Positions 1 through 8,704 of a stretch of DNA of 64,000 bases are shown here, piece after piece (within the stretch, counting starts at the first letter, position 1; the number at the start of each line of letters is the position of its first letter). Position numbers and translations under genes: made by a program. The DNA is from DT-110 sp030148525 (GTDB lineage Bacteria > Bacteroidota > Bacteroidia > Chitinophagales > Saprospiraceae), in contig OZ245751.1 in NCBI GenBank assembly GCA_965227445.1, positions 6,138,001 through 6,202,000 of the forward strand, given 5' to 3'. The notes under the pieces are model-generated. The model ran no database searches. It was not told the DNA's origin and saw nothing but the letters and a program-made list of their open reading frames with translations.

Positions 1-697
1 TATTGGTGGCATCGGCCAGCTGCTCGAAATTATTTTTGACCTCGGGCGTGATCCAGCCGTCTTGTTCGGCAAAAATAGCGAGTACGGGCGCTTCGATTGG
101 GGCCAATTGGTTGGCCTCCGTTACGGGCATACCGTAATACATGACGCAGGCTTTGCCCTGATCACCGGCCATTATGGAAGCCTTCAAAGACCATCCGCCG
201 CCGAAACACCACCCAATGGTGCCGATCTCAGCCTCTTCACCGGCCATGGCAATGGCTCCCTGGATAATGGCGCGGGCGCGGTCTTCGCTAACTGCCTGCA
301 TAAATTCGCCTGCTTGTTCCTGGGTGGTAGCTACCTTCCCGTCATAAAGGTCGAGCGCAACTACGTGTACGTCGCCCAATTCACCGGCCAGTCGTTCGGT
401 TTCCTGCTTGATGTAATCATTAAGGCCCCACCACTCGTGGATCACGAAGAGGTATTTATCTGTCTCTGCTTCCGACATAATGGCGTAGGCACGACCGGCA
501 TCGGCATTGGCTACCGGGATGGAGATGATCTCGCCACTGCCCTCGAAAGCCATGTCCCGGGGTTCGTCGTGTTGCTCCTGAAAGGAGGTGTCACCGGCAA
601 AATCCGACATATCATCGGCCTGATCCTGATTGTTTCCGCCGCATCCAAATACGAGCAGGAAAGCAGCAAATAGCAAATAGTTTGTGAATCGATACAT
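1..697 (-). CDS. Dienelactone hydrolase family lipoprotein (3' end outside window)
   Basis: I translated the minus strand from ATG at 695-697; the frame stays open to the window edge, giving about 232 residues without the C-terminus. The N-terminus MYRFTNYLLFAAFLLVFGC is a lipoprotein signal peptide with Cys about residue 19, followed by an acidic linker. The alpha/beta-hydrolase part shows HEWWGLNDYIKQE, the nucleophile elbow GWCFGGGWS (Cys nucleophile, as in dienelactone hydrolases) and FAEQDGWITPEV, which carries the acid. The family hydrolyses dienelactones or other esters; the natural substrate cannot be read from sequence. The protein is probably anchored in the envelope. A full TTTG/TATCTTTG promoter lies 35 nt upstream. 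It diverges from the E1 gene. Confidence 0.85.
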   Translation of the reverse strand, partial: MYRFTNYLLFAAFLLVFGCGGNNQDQADDMSDFAGDTSFQEQHDEPRDMAFEGSGEIISIPVANADAGRAYAIMSEAETDKYLFVIHEWWGLNDYIKQETERLAGELGDVHVVALDLYDGKVATTQEQAGEFMQAVSEDRARAIIQGAIAMAGEEAEIGTIGWCFGGGWSLKASIMAGDQGKACVMYYGMPVTEANQLAPIEAPVLAIFAEQDGWITPEVKNNFEQLADATN

Positions 698-731
698 AAG
701 TGTTCAATGTTGGTTTGGTCTATTGGGGTAA

Positions 732-764
732 CAAAGATACCATCCCTAGGTTCCGTGGGTCAAA
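732..764 (-). promoter_or_regulatory. Bacteroidota-type promoter for the dienelactone hydrolase gene
   Basis: On the minus strand TTTG (764-761) is separated by 21 nt from TATCTTTG (739-732), matching the -33/-7 consensus of the Bacteroidota primary sigma factor. The start codon is 35 nt downstream of the -7 element. Confidence 0.6.
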
Positions 765-779
765 GCCGGACCGTACTAT

Positions 780-787
780 TATTTTTG
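780..787 (+). promoter_or_regulatory. -7 element TATTTTTG upstream of the E1 gene
   Basis: TATTTTTG matches TAnnTTTG and lies 49 nt before the ATG at 837. No clear -33 TTG is present at the right distance. It is back to back with the minus-strand promoter at 732-764. Confidence 0.45.
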
Positions 788-836
788 CCGAAAGGCTGGA
801 AACTCTCAGTCAGCTTAGTATTTTGACCCGTAAAAA

Positions 837-2840
837 ATGCCACATATCAAGCCCTTAACCAATGCCATGACCTACGAGGCCGGCGACCTGTCGACCGATA
901 CCCTGCGTGGACTCTACGAACAAATCCTGCGGCCTCGCCTGATCGAAGAAAAGATGTTGAAGCTGCTGCGCCAGGGGGTGATCAGCAAGTGGTTTTCTGG
1001 CATCGGTCAGGAAGCCATCTCGGTGGGCTGTACGGCTGCCCTGAACCCTTCCGAGCTGCTCTTCACCATGCACCGTAACCTGGGCGTATTCACTACCCGT
1101 GAGGTACCCCTTGAGCGACTCTTCGCCCAGTGGCAGGGCAAACCCCTGGGCTTCACCAAAGGACGAGACCGGTCTTTTCACTTCGGTACCCTCGACTACG
1201 GCATTGTGGGTATGATTTCCCACCTGGGACCCCAATTATCGCTGGCCGATGGCGTTGCACTGGCCAATAAGTTGGAACAAAAGCCGGAAGTAGCTCTGGC
1301 CTTCACGGGGGATGGAGCCACCAGCGAAGGGGAATTCCACGAAGCGCTCAACGTCGCGGCCGTTTGGCAGCTACCCGTCATTTTTGTCATCGAAAACAAT
1401 GGCTACGGCCTGTCGACCCCCGTCAATGAGCAATACCGCTGCGAAAACCTGGCCGACCGGGGTAAAGGCTACGGCATGAGGGCCCTGACTATCGACGGCA
1501 ACAATATCCTAGAAGTGTACCGCACGGTGCGCGCTTTGGCTGATGAGCTTCGCAAGAATCCCGAACCGGTACTGCTCGAATGCCGTACCTTCCGTATGCG
1601 CGGCCACGAAGAGGCTTCGGGAACCAAATACGTACCCAATGAGCTGATGGATGCCTGGGCGCAGCGCGATCCAATCGCCAATTACGAGGCCTGGTTGCTG
1701 GAAAAAGGCATCATTGATGAGAAGCTGACCGAAAAGCTGACCAAAAAGATCAAGAAAGAGATCGACGCCGGTCTGAAAAAGGCCAACGCCGCTCCGGAGC
1801 CCGAAGCCGACTACGGGCAGGAAGTCCGCGATGTATACGCGCCATACGAGGAAGAAGACATTGAGCCTTCCGGCAAAAGCAAAGACATCCGCTTCGTCGA
1901 TGCCATTTCTGAGGGGTTGGACGAGGGCATGCAGCAACACGACCGCCTGGTGCTCATGGGCCAGGATATTGCGGAATACGGTGGTGTATTTAAGATCACC
2001 GATGGCTTCCTCGAAAAATACGGACCCGGCAGGGTGCGGAATACCCCCCTGTGCGAAAGCGCCATTATCGGGGCGGGCCTCGGTCTGAGCCTGAAAGGCT
2101 GGAAGTCCATGGTGGAAATGCAATTCGCCGATTTTGTGACCTGCGGATTTAATCAGATTATTAATAACCTGGCGAAATTGCACTACCGCTGGGGTGCCCC
2201 GGCCGATGTAGTGGTGCGCATGCCAACTGGCGGTGGGGTAGGTGCCGGACCGTACCACTCTCAAAGTAACGAAGCCTGGTTTTTTCATACGCCCGGCCTG
2301 AAGGTCGTCTACCCCTCGAATCCCCGCGATGCGAAGGGGCTGCTACTGGCCGCCCTGGCCGACCCGAACCCGGTCATGTATTTCGAGCATAAGGCTCTGT
2401 ACCGGTCCCTGACCGGCCCCGTACCGGAAGGGTACTACACCACGCCCATCGGCAAAGCTAATTTAGTGCGTTCCGGCGAGGCGGTAAGTATCCTTACCTA
2501 CGGCATGGGCGTTCACTGGGCGATGGATCTTTGCGAAGCAGAAGGTATTGATGCTGATATTCTGGATTTGCGGTCGTTGTTACCCCTGGATTACGAAGCT
2601 ATATCCGAAAGTGTGAAACGAACTAATAAAGTATTGATCCTGCACGAAGATACCTTGTTGGGCGGCATTGGCGGTGAGCTGTCGGCCTGGATTTCGGAGC
2701 ATCTTTTCGAGCACCTCGATGGCCCCGTGATGCGGGTAGCAAGTATGGATACGCCTGTCCCTTTTGCCAGAAACCTGGAAGCCCAATTTTTGCCGAAAGG
2801 CCGCTTTTCCGAAAAAATCAGGGAGCTTTTGGCTTATTAA
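837..2840 (+). CDS. Fused alpha-beta E1 component of a 2-oxoacid dehydrogenase complex
   Basis: This is the thiamine-diphosphate-dependent E1 that decarboxylates a 2-oxoacid and passes the acyl group to lipoyl-E2. The alpha part (about residues 15-330) carries the ThDP motif starting GDGATSEGEF (about residue 158) and ending ENN (about 188). The beta part (about 350-667) begins with KDIRFVDAISEGLDEGM and contains MGQDIAEYGGVFKITDG and the transketolase-type C-terminal domain. Both chains are joined in one 667-aa protein through a charged linker around residues 300-350 (DAGLKKANAAPEPEAD). Bacteroidota encode such fusions for branched-chain oxoacid or pyruvate dehydrogenase; the exact substrate is uncertain. 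No E2 or E3 gene is adjacent. ATG at 837 is preferred, although Met11 (867) is possible. Confidence 0.9.
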   Translation: MPHIKPLTNAMTYEAGDLSTDTLRGLYEQILRPRLIEEKMLKLLRQGVISKWFSGIGQEAISVGCTAALNPSELLFTMHRNLGVFTTREVPLERLFAQWQGKPLGFTKGRDRSFHFGTLDYGIVGMISHLGPQLSLADGVALANKLEQKPEVALAFTGDGATSEGEFHEALNVAAVWQLPVIFVIENNGYGLSTPVNEQYRCENLADRGKGYGMRALTIDGNNILEVYRTVRALADELRKNPEPVLLECRTFRMRGHEEASGTKYVPNELMDAWAQRDPIANYEAWLLEKGIIDEKLTEKLTKKIKKEIDAGLKKANAAPEPEADYGQEVRDVYAPYEEEDIEPSGKSKDIRFVDAISEGLDEGMQQHDRLVLMGQDIAEYGGVFKITDGFLEKYGPGRVRNTPLCESAIIGAGLGLSLKGWKSMVEMQFADFVTCGFNQIINNLAKLHYRWGAPADVVVRMPTGGGVGAGPYHSQSNEAWFFHTPGLKVVYPSNPRDAKGLLLAALADPNPVMYFEHKALYRSLTGPVPEGYYTTPIGKANLVRSGEAVSILTYGMGVHWAMDLCEAEGIDADILDLRSLLPLDYEAISESVKRTNKVLILHEDTLLGGIGGELSAWISEHLFEHLDGPVMRVASMDTPVPFARNLEAQFLPKGRFSEKIRELLAY

Positions 2841-3175
2841 CTGGTGAAATCATCTATTAATATGCTGCTCTTGGGCTAGGGAACGGTTTTTACGATTTTC
2901 CCAACAATTAGGATTTTGGCGTAACCCTGGGGAAAGGCTTACGTATATAATGCGCACAAGGGTTGTTGGAAGCAATAACGCCTACCTTAATCTCGAACAC
3001 AGGATACGACCCCGTTTCCCCTTGGCTGCTTTGCAATGCATTTTTTTGTATATTTAAAATCCCTATCACTGTTCTCAATTAGCTCGCTTTTCGAGATTGG
3101 TAAAGTGAATGTGCACCGGGTAATCTACTTTTTCTTACGTACCTTTGTGCTCTCAAAAATGAAAGGACAGATCGT
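2841..3175. other. Intergenic region with no gene seen
   Basis: 335 bp with short A/T-rich stretches. I found no ORF with family-like features, no RNA gene and no strong hairpin; the only assignable element is the -7 box of the next gene at 3140-3147. Confidence 0.5.
3140..3147 (+). promoter_or_regulatory. -7 element TACCTTTG upstream of the DUF5606 gene
   Basis: Exact TAnnTTTG match 29 nt before the ATG at 3176. No convincing TTG lies about 20 nt upstream. Confidence 0.5.
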
Positions 3176-3595
3176 ATGAAATTGGAGAATATTGTAGCTG
3201 TAAGCGGTTTACCCGGCTTATACACCATGGTCGCAAACCGAAACAATGGTCTCATTGTGGAAGATATGGCGAATGGTAAGCGGCGCTTTGCTTCCGCACG
3301 TAGACATCAGTTTACACCTTTGGAATCAATCGCGATATATACGGATGATGGCGATTCGACTGAGTTGAAAAATGTGTTCCGGAATATGCTCGATCAGTTC
3401 GAGGATAACCCACCAGTCGATCCGAATTCCTCCGCAGAAGATTTGCACGAATATTTCACCGATGTATTGCCCAATTTCGACAAGGATCGGGTCAATACCG
3501 GCGATATAAAAAAAGTCATCAAGTGGTTTATCTTCCTGAAAGAGGTAGGCCAACTGCAAACAGGTGATGACGAGGATGCAACCGAAGAAGAGTAA
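3176..3595 (+). CDS. DUF5606 family protein
   Basis: A 139-aa soluble acidic protein with no signal peptide. The N-terminus MKLENIVAVSGLPGLYTMV followed by NNGLIVEDMANGKRRFASARRHQ is typical of the Bacteroidota-restricted DUF5606 family, whose N-terminal half resembles a small beta-barrel fold and whose C-terminal half is predicted helical. The function is not known to me. It has its own -7 box and precedes the M3 peptidase gene by 57 bp on the same strand, so the two may be co-transcribed. Confidence 0.8.
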   Translation: MKLENIVAVSGLPGLYTMVANRNNGLIVEDMANGKRRFASARRHQFTPLESIAIYTDDGDSTELKNVFRNMLDQFEDNPPVDPNSSAEDLHEYFTDVLPNFDKDRVNTGDIKKVIKWFIFLKEVGQLQTGDDEDATEEE

Positions 3596-3652
3596 CTTCC
3601 CGGCACCCTTGTCCGGCCGCGGGCTCGCCCCGCTTCTGAACCTTTAACTACT

Positions 3653-5377
3653 ATGAGTAACGCCACACAAGTTGAAACGGGGACAAGGGCTTTTTTGCCT
3701 CCATCGCTGACCATCGAATGCTGGGAAGATCTCGAACCCTTTTTTCGGGATCTGGCAACCCGTCCCCTGCATAGCAAAGCTGATCTGGAAGCATGGATCA
3801 GCGATAAAAGCGACCTCGACGCGGCGATTGCCGAGGCGTTCTCCTGGATGTACATCCACATCTCTCGTAATAATCAGGACCAGCAAGCCCTGGAGAGATA
3901 CCAGTATGCGGTGCAGCATATACAGCCGCAAGTAGCCTCCCGGGAAAACCTCCTTAATCAGCGCCTGGTACAATCACCTTTCTTCGATCAACTCGATACG
4001 GAAAGGTACTGGATCTATCAGCGTAAGGTGAAGAATGCCGTTGACCTCTTCTGTGAACAGAATGTACCCATCACCACCGAGGTTCAACTAAAATCAAAGG
4101 AGTACGGGCGCATCTTTTCCCAAATGACCATCGGTATGGAAGGCCGGCAGCTTACCCTGCAAAAGGCCAGCACCCTGCTAGAAGAGCACGACCGGGAGCG
4201 CCGCCAGGCTGTATATCACAAAATAAACCAGCGTATTCTTCAGGATACCGAAGAGATTGAAAGCCTCTTCGATGCGCTGCTGAGCAAGCGCCACCATATT
4301 GCCCGCAACTCGGGCTTCGATAATTATCGCGATTATGCTTTTCGTACGCTCAATCGCTTTGATTACACCCCCGAAGACTGCCTCAACTTCCACCAATCCA
4401 TTGCTGAGGAGATCGTACCCTTGCTCAACGAACTGTACGTATCACGTCGCGATTCCCTGGGACTCGATGAACTTCGCCCCTGGGATTTGCACATCGATGC
4501 CCACGGTAAGGAGCCACTGCGCCCCTACGAATCCATGGAGGATTTTCTGGCCAAGGGTACCCATTGTTTGTCTAAACTGGACCCCACCTTTGGAAAGGTG
4601 ATACAAAAGATGAACGACATTGGGCATATCGATCTGGAAAGCCGCAAAGGCAAACGACCGGGTGCCTATAATATGCCACTTTTCAAAAGTGGTATCCCCT
4701 TCTTGTTCATGAATGCCAGCTATTCGCTTAACGACTTGCGCACCCTTATGCACGAGAGTGGGCATGCCATTCATTCCTATCTGACTCAGCACCTGCGGTT
4801 ATCCTCTTCTCGTACCTTCCCTTCCGAGATTTCGGAACTGGCGGCTATGACCATGGAGTTGCTGACCCTGGAGCACTGGGATGTGTTCTTCGATCGCGAA
4901 GAAGATCTGCGCCGCGCCAAGATCAACCAACTCGAATTGGTACTCAAAGTATTGCCCTGGATCGCGGTAGTCGATAAATTTCAACACTGGCTGTACCTGA
5001 ATCCCGACCACTCCCGGGAAGAGCGCAAGGCATATTGGTCGGGTCTGGTGCGATCATATACCTCATCTGTTGTTGACTACTCGGGAATGGAACACTACGT
5101 CGATCACTTGTGGCACAAGCAGTTACACGTATTCGAGGTGCCTTTTTACTACATAGAATACGGCTTTGCCCAACTGGGGGCTATTGCCATCTGGCGTCAA
5201 TACCGCCAAGATCCGGAAGGAGCGGTGCATAAGTATAAGGAAGCACTCAAGCTTGGCTACACCAAACCCATCGCCGACGTTTACCGGGCAGCGGGTATTG
5301 AGTTTGACTTCAGTCAAAACTACGTTCAGCAACTGGGGGCTTTCGTACGCGAAGAACTACACAGCCTGATGGATTAA
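3653..5377 (+). CDS. M3 family oligoendopeptidase (PepF-like)
   Basis: A 574-aa zinc metallopeptidase that cleaves oligopeptides in the cytoplasm; no signal peptide is seen. The zinc motif HESGH (His about 367, Glu 368, His about 371) lies in LRTLMHESGHAIHSYLTQ, and the third ligand is expected in SEISELAAMTMELL about 25 residues later. The length fits the roughly 570-aa M3 oligoendopeptidases of Bacteroidota. The stop overlaps the convergent gene at 5374-6129 by 4 bp. A second M3 enzyme of almost the same length is encoded at 20486-22207. Confidence 0.9.
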   Translation: MSNATQVETGTRAFLPPSLTIECWEDLEPFFRDLATRPLHSKADLEAWISDKSDLDAAIAEAFSWMYIHISRNNQDQQALERYQYAVQHIQPQVASRENLLNQRLVQSPFFDQLDTERYWIYQRKVKNAVDLFCEQNVPITTEVQLKSKEYGRIFSQMTIGMEGRQLTLQKASTLLEEHDRERRQAVYHKINQRILQDTEEIESLFDALLSKRHHIARNSGFDNYRDYAFRTLNRFDYTPEDCLNFHQSIAEEIVPLLNELYVSRRDSLGLDELRPWDLHIDAHGKEPLRPYESMEDFLAKGTHCLSKLDPTFGKVIQKMNDIGHIDLESRKGKRPGAYNMPLFKSGIPFLFMNASYSLNDLRTLMHESGHAIHSYLTQHLRLSSSRTFPSEISELAAMTMELLTLEHWDVFFDREEDLRRAKINQLELVLKVLPWIAVVDKFQHWLYLNPDHSREERKAYWSGLVRSYTSSVVDYSGMEHYVDHLWHKQLHVFEVPFYYIEYGFAQLGAIAIWRQYRQDPEGAVHKYKEALKLGYTKPIADVYRAAGIEFDFSQNYVQQLGAFVREELHSLMD

Positions 5378-6129
5378 TTGCCGATTGCCATTTCTTTCGC
5401 TTCCGCAAAAGGGTTTACCTGTACCCCGAGATCATCGAGGGTATCGCCGCCGCGAACGCTGGCCAAGGCCACATTGACCAATGCATTTTTATGATCCAGT
5501 GCCACCTGCGCTCCGGTGGATAATTCCTGCCAGTTTTCCCACGAAAATGACAATCCGCCAATGGGCAGTACTTTCACCCACATACGCCAGGCCTCCGGTT
5601 TTCCCTCCTCATCCAGTATCCATAAATAGCTGTCGCCCGGAGTAACTCCACCACTGTTATAGGTTACCAGCAGGGCATCGCTTCCGTCGGATTGTGGTAC
5701 TACCGCCCGTTCTGTCCCGGAGTCAAATACTTTATTGAAAGCCAATAGCCAAAAGGAGTCGTTCGTAAAGTAGAACCAGGCTTTGTCGATCAGTTTTTCG
5801 GGCTCTTCTACGCGTTCATCGTCAGTCCAGGCCATTCCTTTTCGGGTGGGGGTATGTAGTACTACCCGGTGGTTGTTCCACCGAACATCCACCAGGTCAT
5901 CTTTTCGGTCCCACAGGTAATCGTGCACCCCCGTGAAGGTCCAGCCGATATAGCGGGTACTATCCCAGGCTGTCTGATCAACGGCCGCCATCATTTTTCG
6001 GGCCAGTGCGTCGGCCTCCGGTCCGGTAATTCCTTCGGGGCGTGGCTTGTGCACGATCAACCCGGCAATAAGTACAATAAGCAAAACGACTCCCAACCCA
6101 ATTCCCAACCATTTAAAGAAGCTTTTCAT
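5374..6129 (-). CDS. Membrane-anchored conserved protein of unknown function
   Basis: 251 aa. One N-terminal membrane segment (about residues 7-27, WLGIGLGVVLLIVLIAGLIV) is followed by an exported domain rich in Trp and charged residues (for example DSTRYIGWTFTGVHDYLWDR and SFSWENWQEL). No catalytic motif is visible and I do not recognise a named family, though similar proteins appear in Saprospiria-like genomes. It converges on the M3 peptidase gene with a 4-bp overlap of 3' ends. Function cannot be assigned. Confidence 0.7.
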   Translation of the reverse strand: MKSFFKWLGIGLGVVLLIVLIAGLIVHKPRPEGITGPEADALARKMMAAVDQTAWDSTRYIGWTFTGVHDYLWDRKDDLVDVRWNNHRVVLHTPTRKGMAWTDDERVEEPEKLIDKAWFYFTNDSFWLLAFNKVFDSGTERAVVPQSDGSDALLVTYNSGGVTPGDSYLWILDEEGKPEAWRMWVKVLPIGGLSFSWENWQELSTGAQVALDHKNALVNVALASVRGGDTLDDLGVQVNPFAEAKEMAIGN

Positions 6130-6242
6130 ATTGTGTTTTCTTTTGCCTCTAATAAGGAAGTGAACAGTAATAGGTTCAAACTATCAGTAGTCAAACCCCA
6201 AACCTCCCTGACTGCCGAAGCCCAACGGGCGAAGGAGGTAAA

Positions 6243-6277
6243 CCTCAAACCTCAAACCTCAAACCTATAACCTGATT
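6243..6277 (+). repeat. Short 7-bp-period array (CCTCAAA)
   Basis: Three perfect CCTCAAA units are followed by CCTATAA and CCTGATT in the same 7-nt phase. The array ends 3 nt before the -7 box of the glycosyltransferase gene. The last unit CCTGATT is the same as at the 15827-15917 array. Confidence 0.8.
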
Positions 6278-6280
6278 TAC

Positions 6281-6288
6281 TATCTTTG
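6281..6288 (+). promoter_or_regulatory. -7 element TATCTTTG upstream of the glycosyltransferase gene
   Basis: Exact TAnnTTTG match 22 nt before the ATG at 6311; the heptamer array occupies the -33 region. Confidence 0.55.
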
Positions 6289-6310
6289 CCGCCGAAATCA
6301 TTCCAAACGT

Positions 6311-7072
6311 ATGTACCAAGGAAAAAAGGTCGTAGTGGTACTGCCGGCCTACAACGCAGCGCTTACCCTGGAAAAGACTTATCGGGAAATTCCCTTTGAC
6401 CTGGTCGATGAAGTCGTTTTATGTGACGATGCCAGTAAGGATACCACTTCCGAACTCGCCCAAAAGATCGGGATCAGGCACGTGATCCGACACGAAGCCA
6501 ACCGCGGGTACGGCGGAAACCAAAAATCCCTGTACAATAAGGCCCTGGAACTGGGTGGGGATATAGTAATTATGCTACACCCCGATTACCAGTATACCCC
6601 CAAGCTGATCCCGACTATGGTCAACATCATCGGGGACGAGCTGTATCCGGTGGTCCTGGGGTCGCGAATCCTGGGCAACGGAGCCCTGAAGGGAGGCATG
6701 CCCATCTATAAATACATTGCCAACCGCTTTTTGACCTTTGTTCAAAATCTGTTGGTCAATCACAAGTTATCGGAATACCATACCGGTTACCGGGCCTTCA
6801 GCCGGGAAGTCCTGGAGAATATTGATTTCAATAATAATTCCGATGACTTCATCTTCGATAATGAGATGCTGTCACAGATTATTTACCAGGATTTTGGCAT
6901 TGCGGAGGTGACTTGCCCCACGAAGTACTTCGAAGAAGCATCATCCATCAACTTTGCGCGTTCGACTAAATACGGTCTTGGAGTATTGCGCGTGTCGGTC
7001 ATCCATTTTCTGCAACGCATGGGCCTGGGATCCTTTAAGTTGTACCGCAAGCCGGAAAAGGCAGGGGTATGA
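6311..7072 (+). CDS. Family 2 glycosyltransferase, DPM1/polyprenol-phosphate type
   Basis: 253 aa. The GT-A fold N-terminus reads KVVVVLPAYNAALTLEKTY, followed by the nucleotide/metal motif CDDASKDTT (about residues 38-46), HEANRGYGGNQKSL and HPDYQYTPKLIP. This pattern is that of dolichyl/undecaprenyl-phosphate sugar transferases that move a sugar from a nucleotide to a lipid carrier at the cytoplasmic face. No C-terminal membrane segments are present, so it is the short soluble form. Its stop overlaps the next start (ATGA at 7069-7072), implying translational coupling. Confidence 0.85.
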   Translation: MYQGKKVVVVLPAYNAALTLEKTYREIPFDLVDEVVLCDDASKDTTSELAQKIGIRHVIRHEANRGYGGNQKSLYNKALELGGDIVIMLHPDYQYTPKLIPTMVNIIGDELYPVVLGSRILGNGALKGGMPIYKYIANRFLTFVQNLLVNHKLSEYHTGYRAFSREVLENIDFNNNSDDFIFDNEMLSQIIYQDFGIAEVTCPTKYFEEASSINFARSTKYGLGVLRVSVIHFLQRMGLGSFKLYRKPEKAGV

Positions 7073-7836
7073 CCGATGCTGAATTATTCGAAGTACTCGA
7101 ATCAGCGGTCGACCGCTACAATCGCCCGTCATTTATCGAGAGTGATCCCATATCCATTCCCCACCGGTTTGACCGCCTGGCCGACCGTGAGATCATGGGG
7201 TTTTGGGTAGCCATGCTCGCCTGGGGGCAACGCAAAACCATCATTAATAAGGCCGAAGAACTGATTCGCCTTATGGACGGAGCGCCCCACGATTTTGTGG
7301 TGAACCATCAGGAAGAAGACCTCAAACCCTTCCTCGACTTCAAACATCGCACCTTCCAGGCCATCGATACCCTCTATTTTCTGCAGTTCCTCCAATGGTA
7401 CTACCGGCAGCACGATAGTCTGGAAGATGCGTTCGCGCGGTTTATCAGTCCGGAGGCTGCCGATGTAGGACCGGCCCTGGGTGGTTTTCACGAGCTTTTC
7501 TTTTCGCTGGAAGCAGCCCCCCAACGCACGCGTAAACACATCGCCACGCCGGCCCGCAAGTCGAGTTGTAAGCGGTTGAATATGTTTTTGCGATGGATGG
7601 TTCGGCAGGATGACCGCGGAGTGGATTTTGGCGACTGGAGGCGTATCCAGCCGCGTCAGTTATTAATGCCCCTGGATGTACACGTAGACCGGGTGGCTCG
7701 CCAGTTAGGGCTGCTGGAGCGCAAGCAACGCGACTGGAGGGCAGTACTGGAACTCACCGACCGGGTGCGGGCCTTCGACACCCAAGATCCGGTGAAATAC
7801 GATTTTGCCCTCTTCGGCATCGGAGTGCTCCAATAA
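7069..7836 (+). CDS. TIGR02757 (DUF2400) family protein
   Basis: 255 aa, cytoplasmic. Family-like features are the N-terminal DPISIPHRFDRLADREIMGFWVAMLAWGQRKTIINKAEEL segment and the C-terminal segment with CKRLNMFLRWMVRQDDRGVDFG and MPLDVHVDRVARQLGLL. The latter resembles helix-hairpin-helix DNA glycosylase folds (the family is sometimes compared with endonuclease III), but I see no iron-sulfur cysteine cluster. The biochemical role is not established to my knowledge. It is coupled to the upstream glycosyltransferase by a 4-bp overlap. Confidence 0.8.
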   Translation: MTDAELFEVLESAVDRYNRPSFIESDPISIPHRFDRLADREIMGFWVAMLAWGQRKTIINKAEELIRLMDGAPHDFVVNHQEEDLKPFLDFKHRTFQAIDTLYFLQFLQWYYRQHDSLEDAFARFISPEAADVGPALGGFHELFFSLEAAPQRTRKHIATPARKSSCKRLNMFLRWMVRQDDRGVDFGDWRRIQPRQLLMPLDVHVDRVARQLGLLERKQRDWRAVLELTDRVRAFDTQDPVKYDFALFGIGVLQ

Positions 7837-7894
7837 AAAACGCGAGGTTGGGCCGGTCTGTTTGTTGAGTGACTGAGGGTAACAACCTCACATT

Positions 7895-7931
7895 AAAAAA
7901 GCCACACTACCAGAAGTAGCGTGGCCTTTTG
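7895..7931. terminator. Bidirectional terminator between convergent genes
   Basis: GCCACACTAC (7901-7910) and GTAGCGTGGC (7916-7925) form a 10-bp stem with a 5-nt loop. An A6 run precedes and a T-rich tract follows. On the minus strand the single mismatch becomes a G-U pair and the tail is six Ts, so it best terminates the DUF4783 gene. Confidence 0.75.
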
Positions 7932-7967
7932 TTAGGGAATAGGAGGTTGTGAAGCCTTTCCTAAGGG

Positions 7968-8345
7968 CTATTCTTTATCAAACCGCAATTCCTGGATGAC
8001 GTACGAATCACCGTTAACCTGCATATATATGTATACGCGGTAGGTGTCGCTTTTGTCGGTGACCAGATTGCCAATGCAATACAGGGAATCTTTTGCCTTG
8101 GATGTACCCTGGTGTACCTGGCTGAAAGAGCGTGGTGCGTTATTATTGAAGAATTGCTTGAGAATACCCTCCGCTTCGGAACGGGTGTAGATATCTTCAT
8201 TATCCACCACGGCAATCTCAACGGTTTGGTCGAAGTATTGCCCCAGGGTATTGGCATCTCCCTTGCTGATTGCCTGGGTGATATTGTTCAAATTGCTTTG
8301 GGACGCAACCGGAACAACCAGCAGTAAGAAAAACAGATGTTTCAT
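7968..8345 (-). CDS. DUF4783 family exported protein
   Basis: 125 aa with a signal peptide (MKHLFFLLLVVPVASQS). The mature part matches the Bacteroidota DUF4783 pattern: NNITQAISKGDANTLGQYFD, then VEIAVVDNEDIYTRSEAEGILKQFF and a beta-rich C-terminal half ending VIQELRFDKE. This is an NTF2/SnoaL-like cone fold thought to be periplasmic; no catalytic role is known. A terminator follows it directly. Confidence 0.8.
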   Translation of the reverse strand: MKHLFFLLLVVPVASQSNLNNITQAISKGDANTLGQYFDQTVEIAVVDNEDIYTRSEAEGILKQFFNNNAPRSFSQVHQGTSKAKDSLYCIGNLVTDKSDTYRVYIYMQVNGDSYVIQELRFDKE

Positions 8346-8704
8346 GGTTCATGGTTTATCGGGGACTCCTAAAGGGACTCTACCCATTGTTTCACAGCAT
8401 TTTAGCTGCATGATCCAGTCTTTAGACGCAGCTTCAGCAAAAAAGTAACACCCGTGAATATAAAGTGTGATTTGGGGGGCGGACGGGCGTTCAAAAGCCA
8501 TTCTAAAATCAGTTTAATGACTTTTCCTGGTAAATTAACGTATCAATAATTCTGATAATTGTTTAGAAGGCTAGAAAGTTCCTTCGTCCTGACCGGAATT
8601 TAAAGGAGTATAATTGGCTTCCTTTGCGGGCAAAGTGTAATTTCAGGGCTTTACTATATGGTGATACCTCGAAACACCTCTTAACAGTTAATTGTTGCCT
8701 TACT
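8346..8704. other. Divergent intergenic region and gpmI leader
   Basis: 359 bp separating the DUF4783 start from gpmI. It contains the gpmI -7 box at 8619-8626 and a leader of about 70 nt. No gene or strong hairpin was found. The 27-residue N-terminal extension readable from TTG at 8624 starts inside the promoter box and is not credible. Confidence 0.5.
8619..8626 (+). promoter_or_regulatory. -7 element TTCCTTTG upstream of gpmI
   Basis: Seven of eight bases match TAnnTTTG. It lies 79 nt before the ATG at 8705. Confidence 0.4.

Noticed and set aside
62..673. 203-aa plus-strand ORF at the left edge
   Set aside because: The minus strand encodes a dienelactone hydrolase lipoprotein with intact motifs over the same bases.
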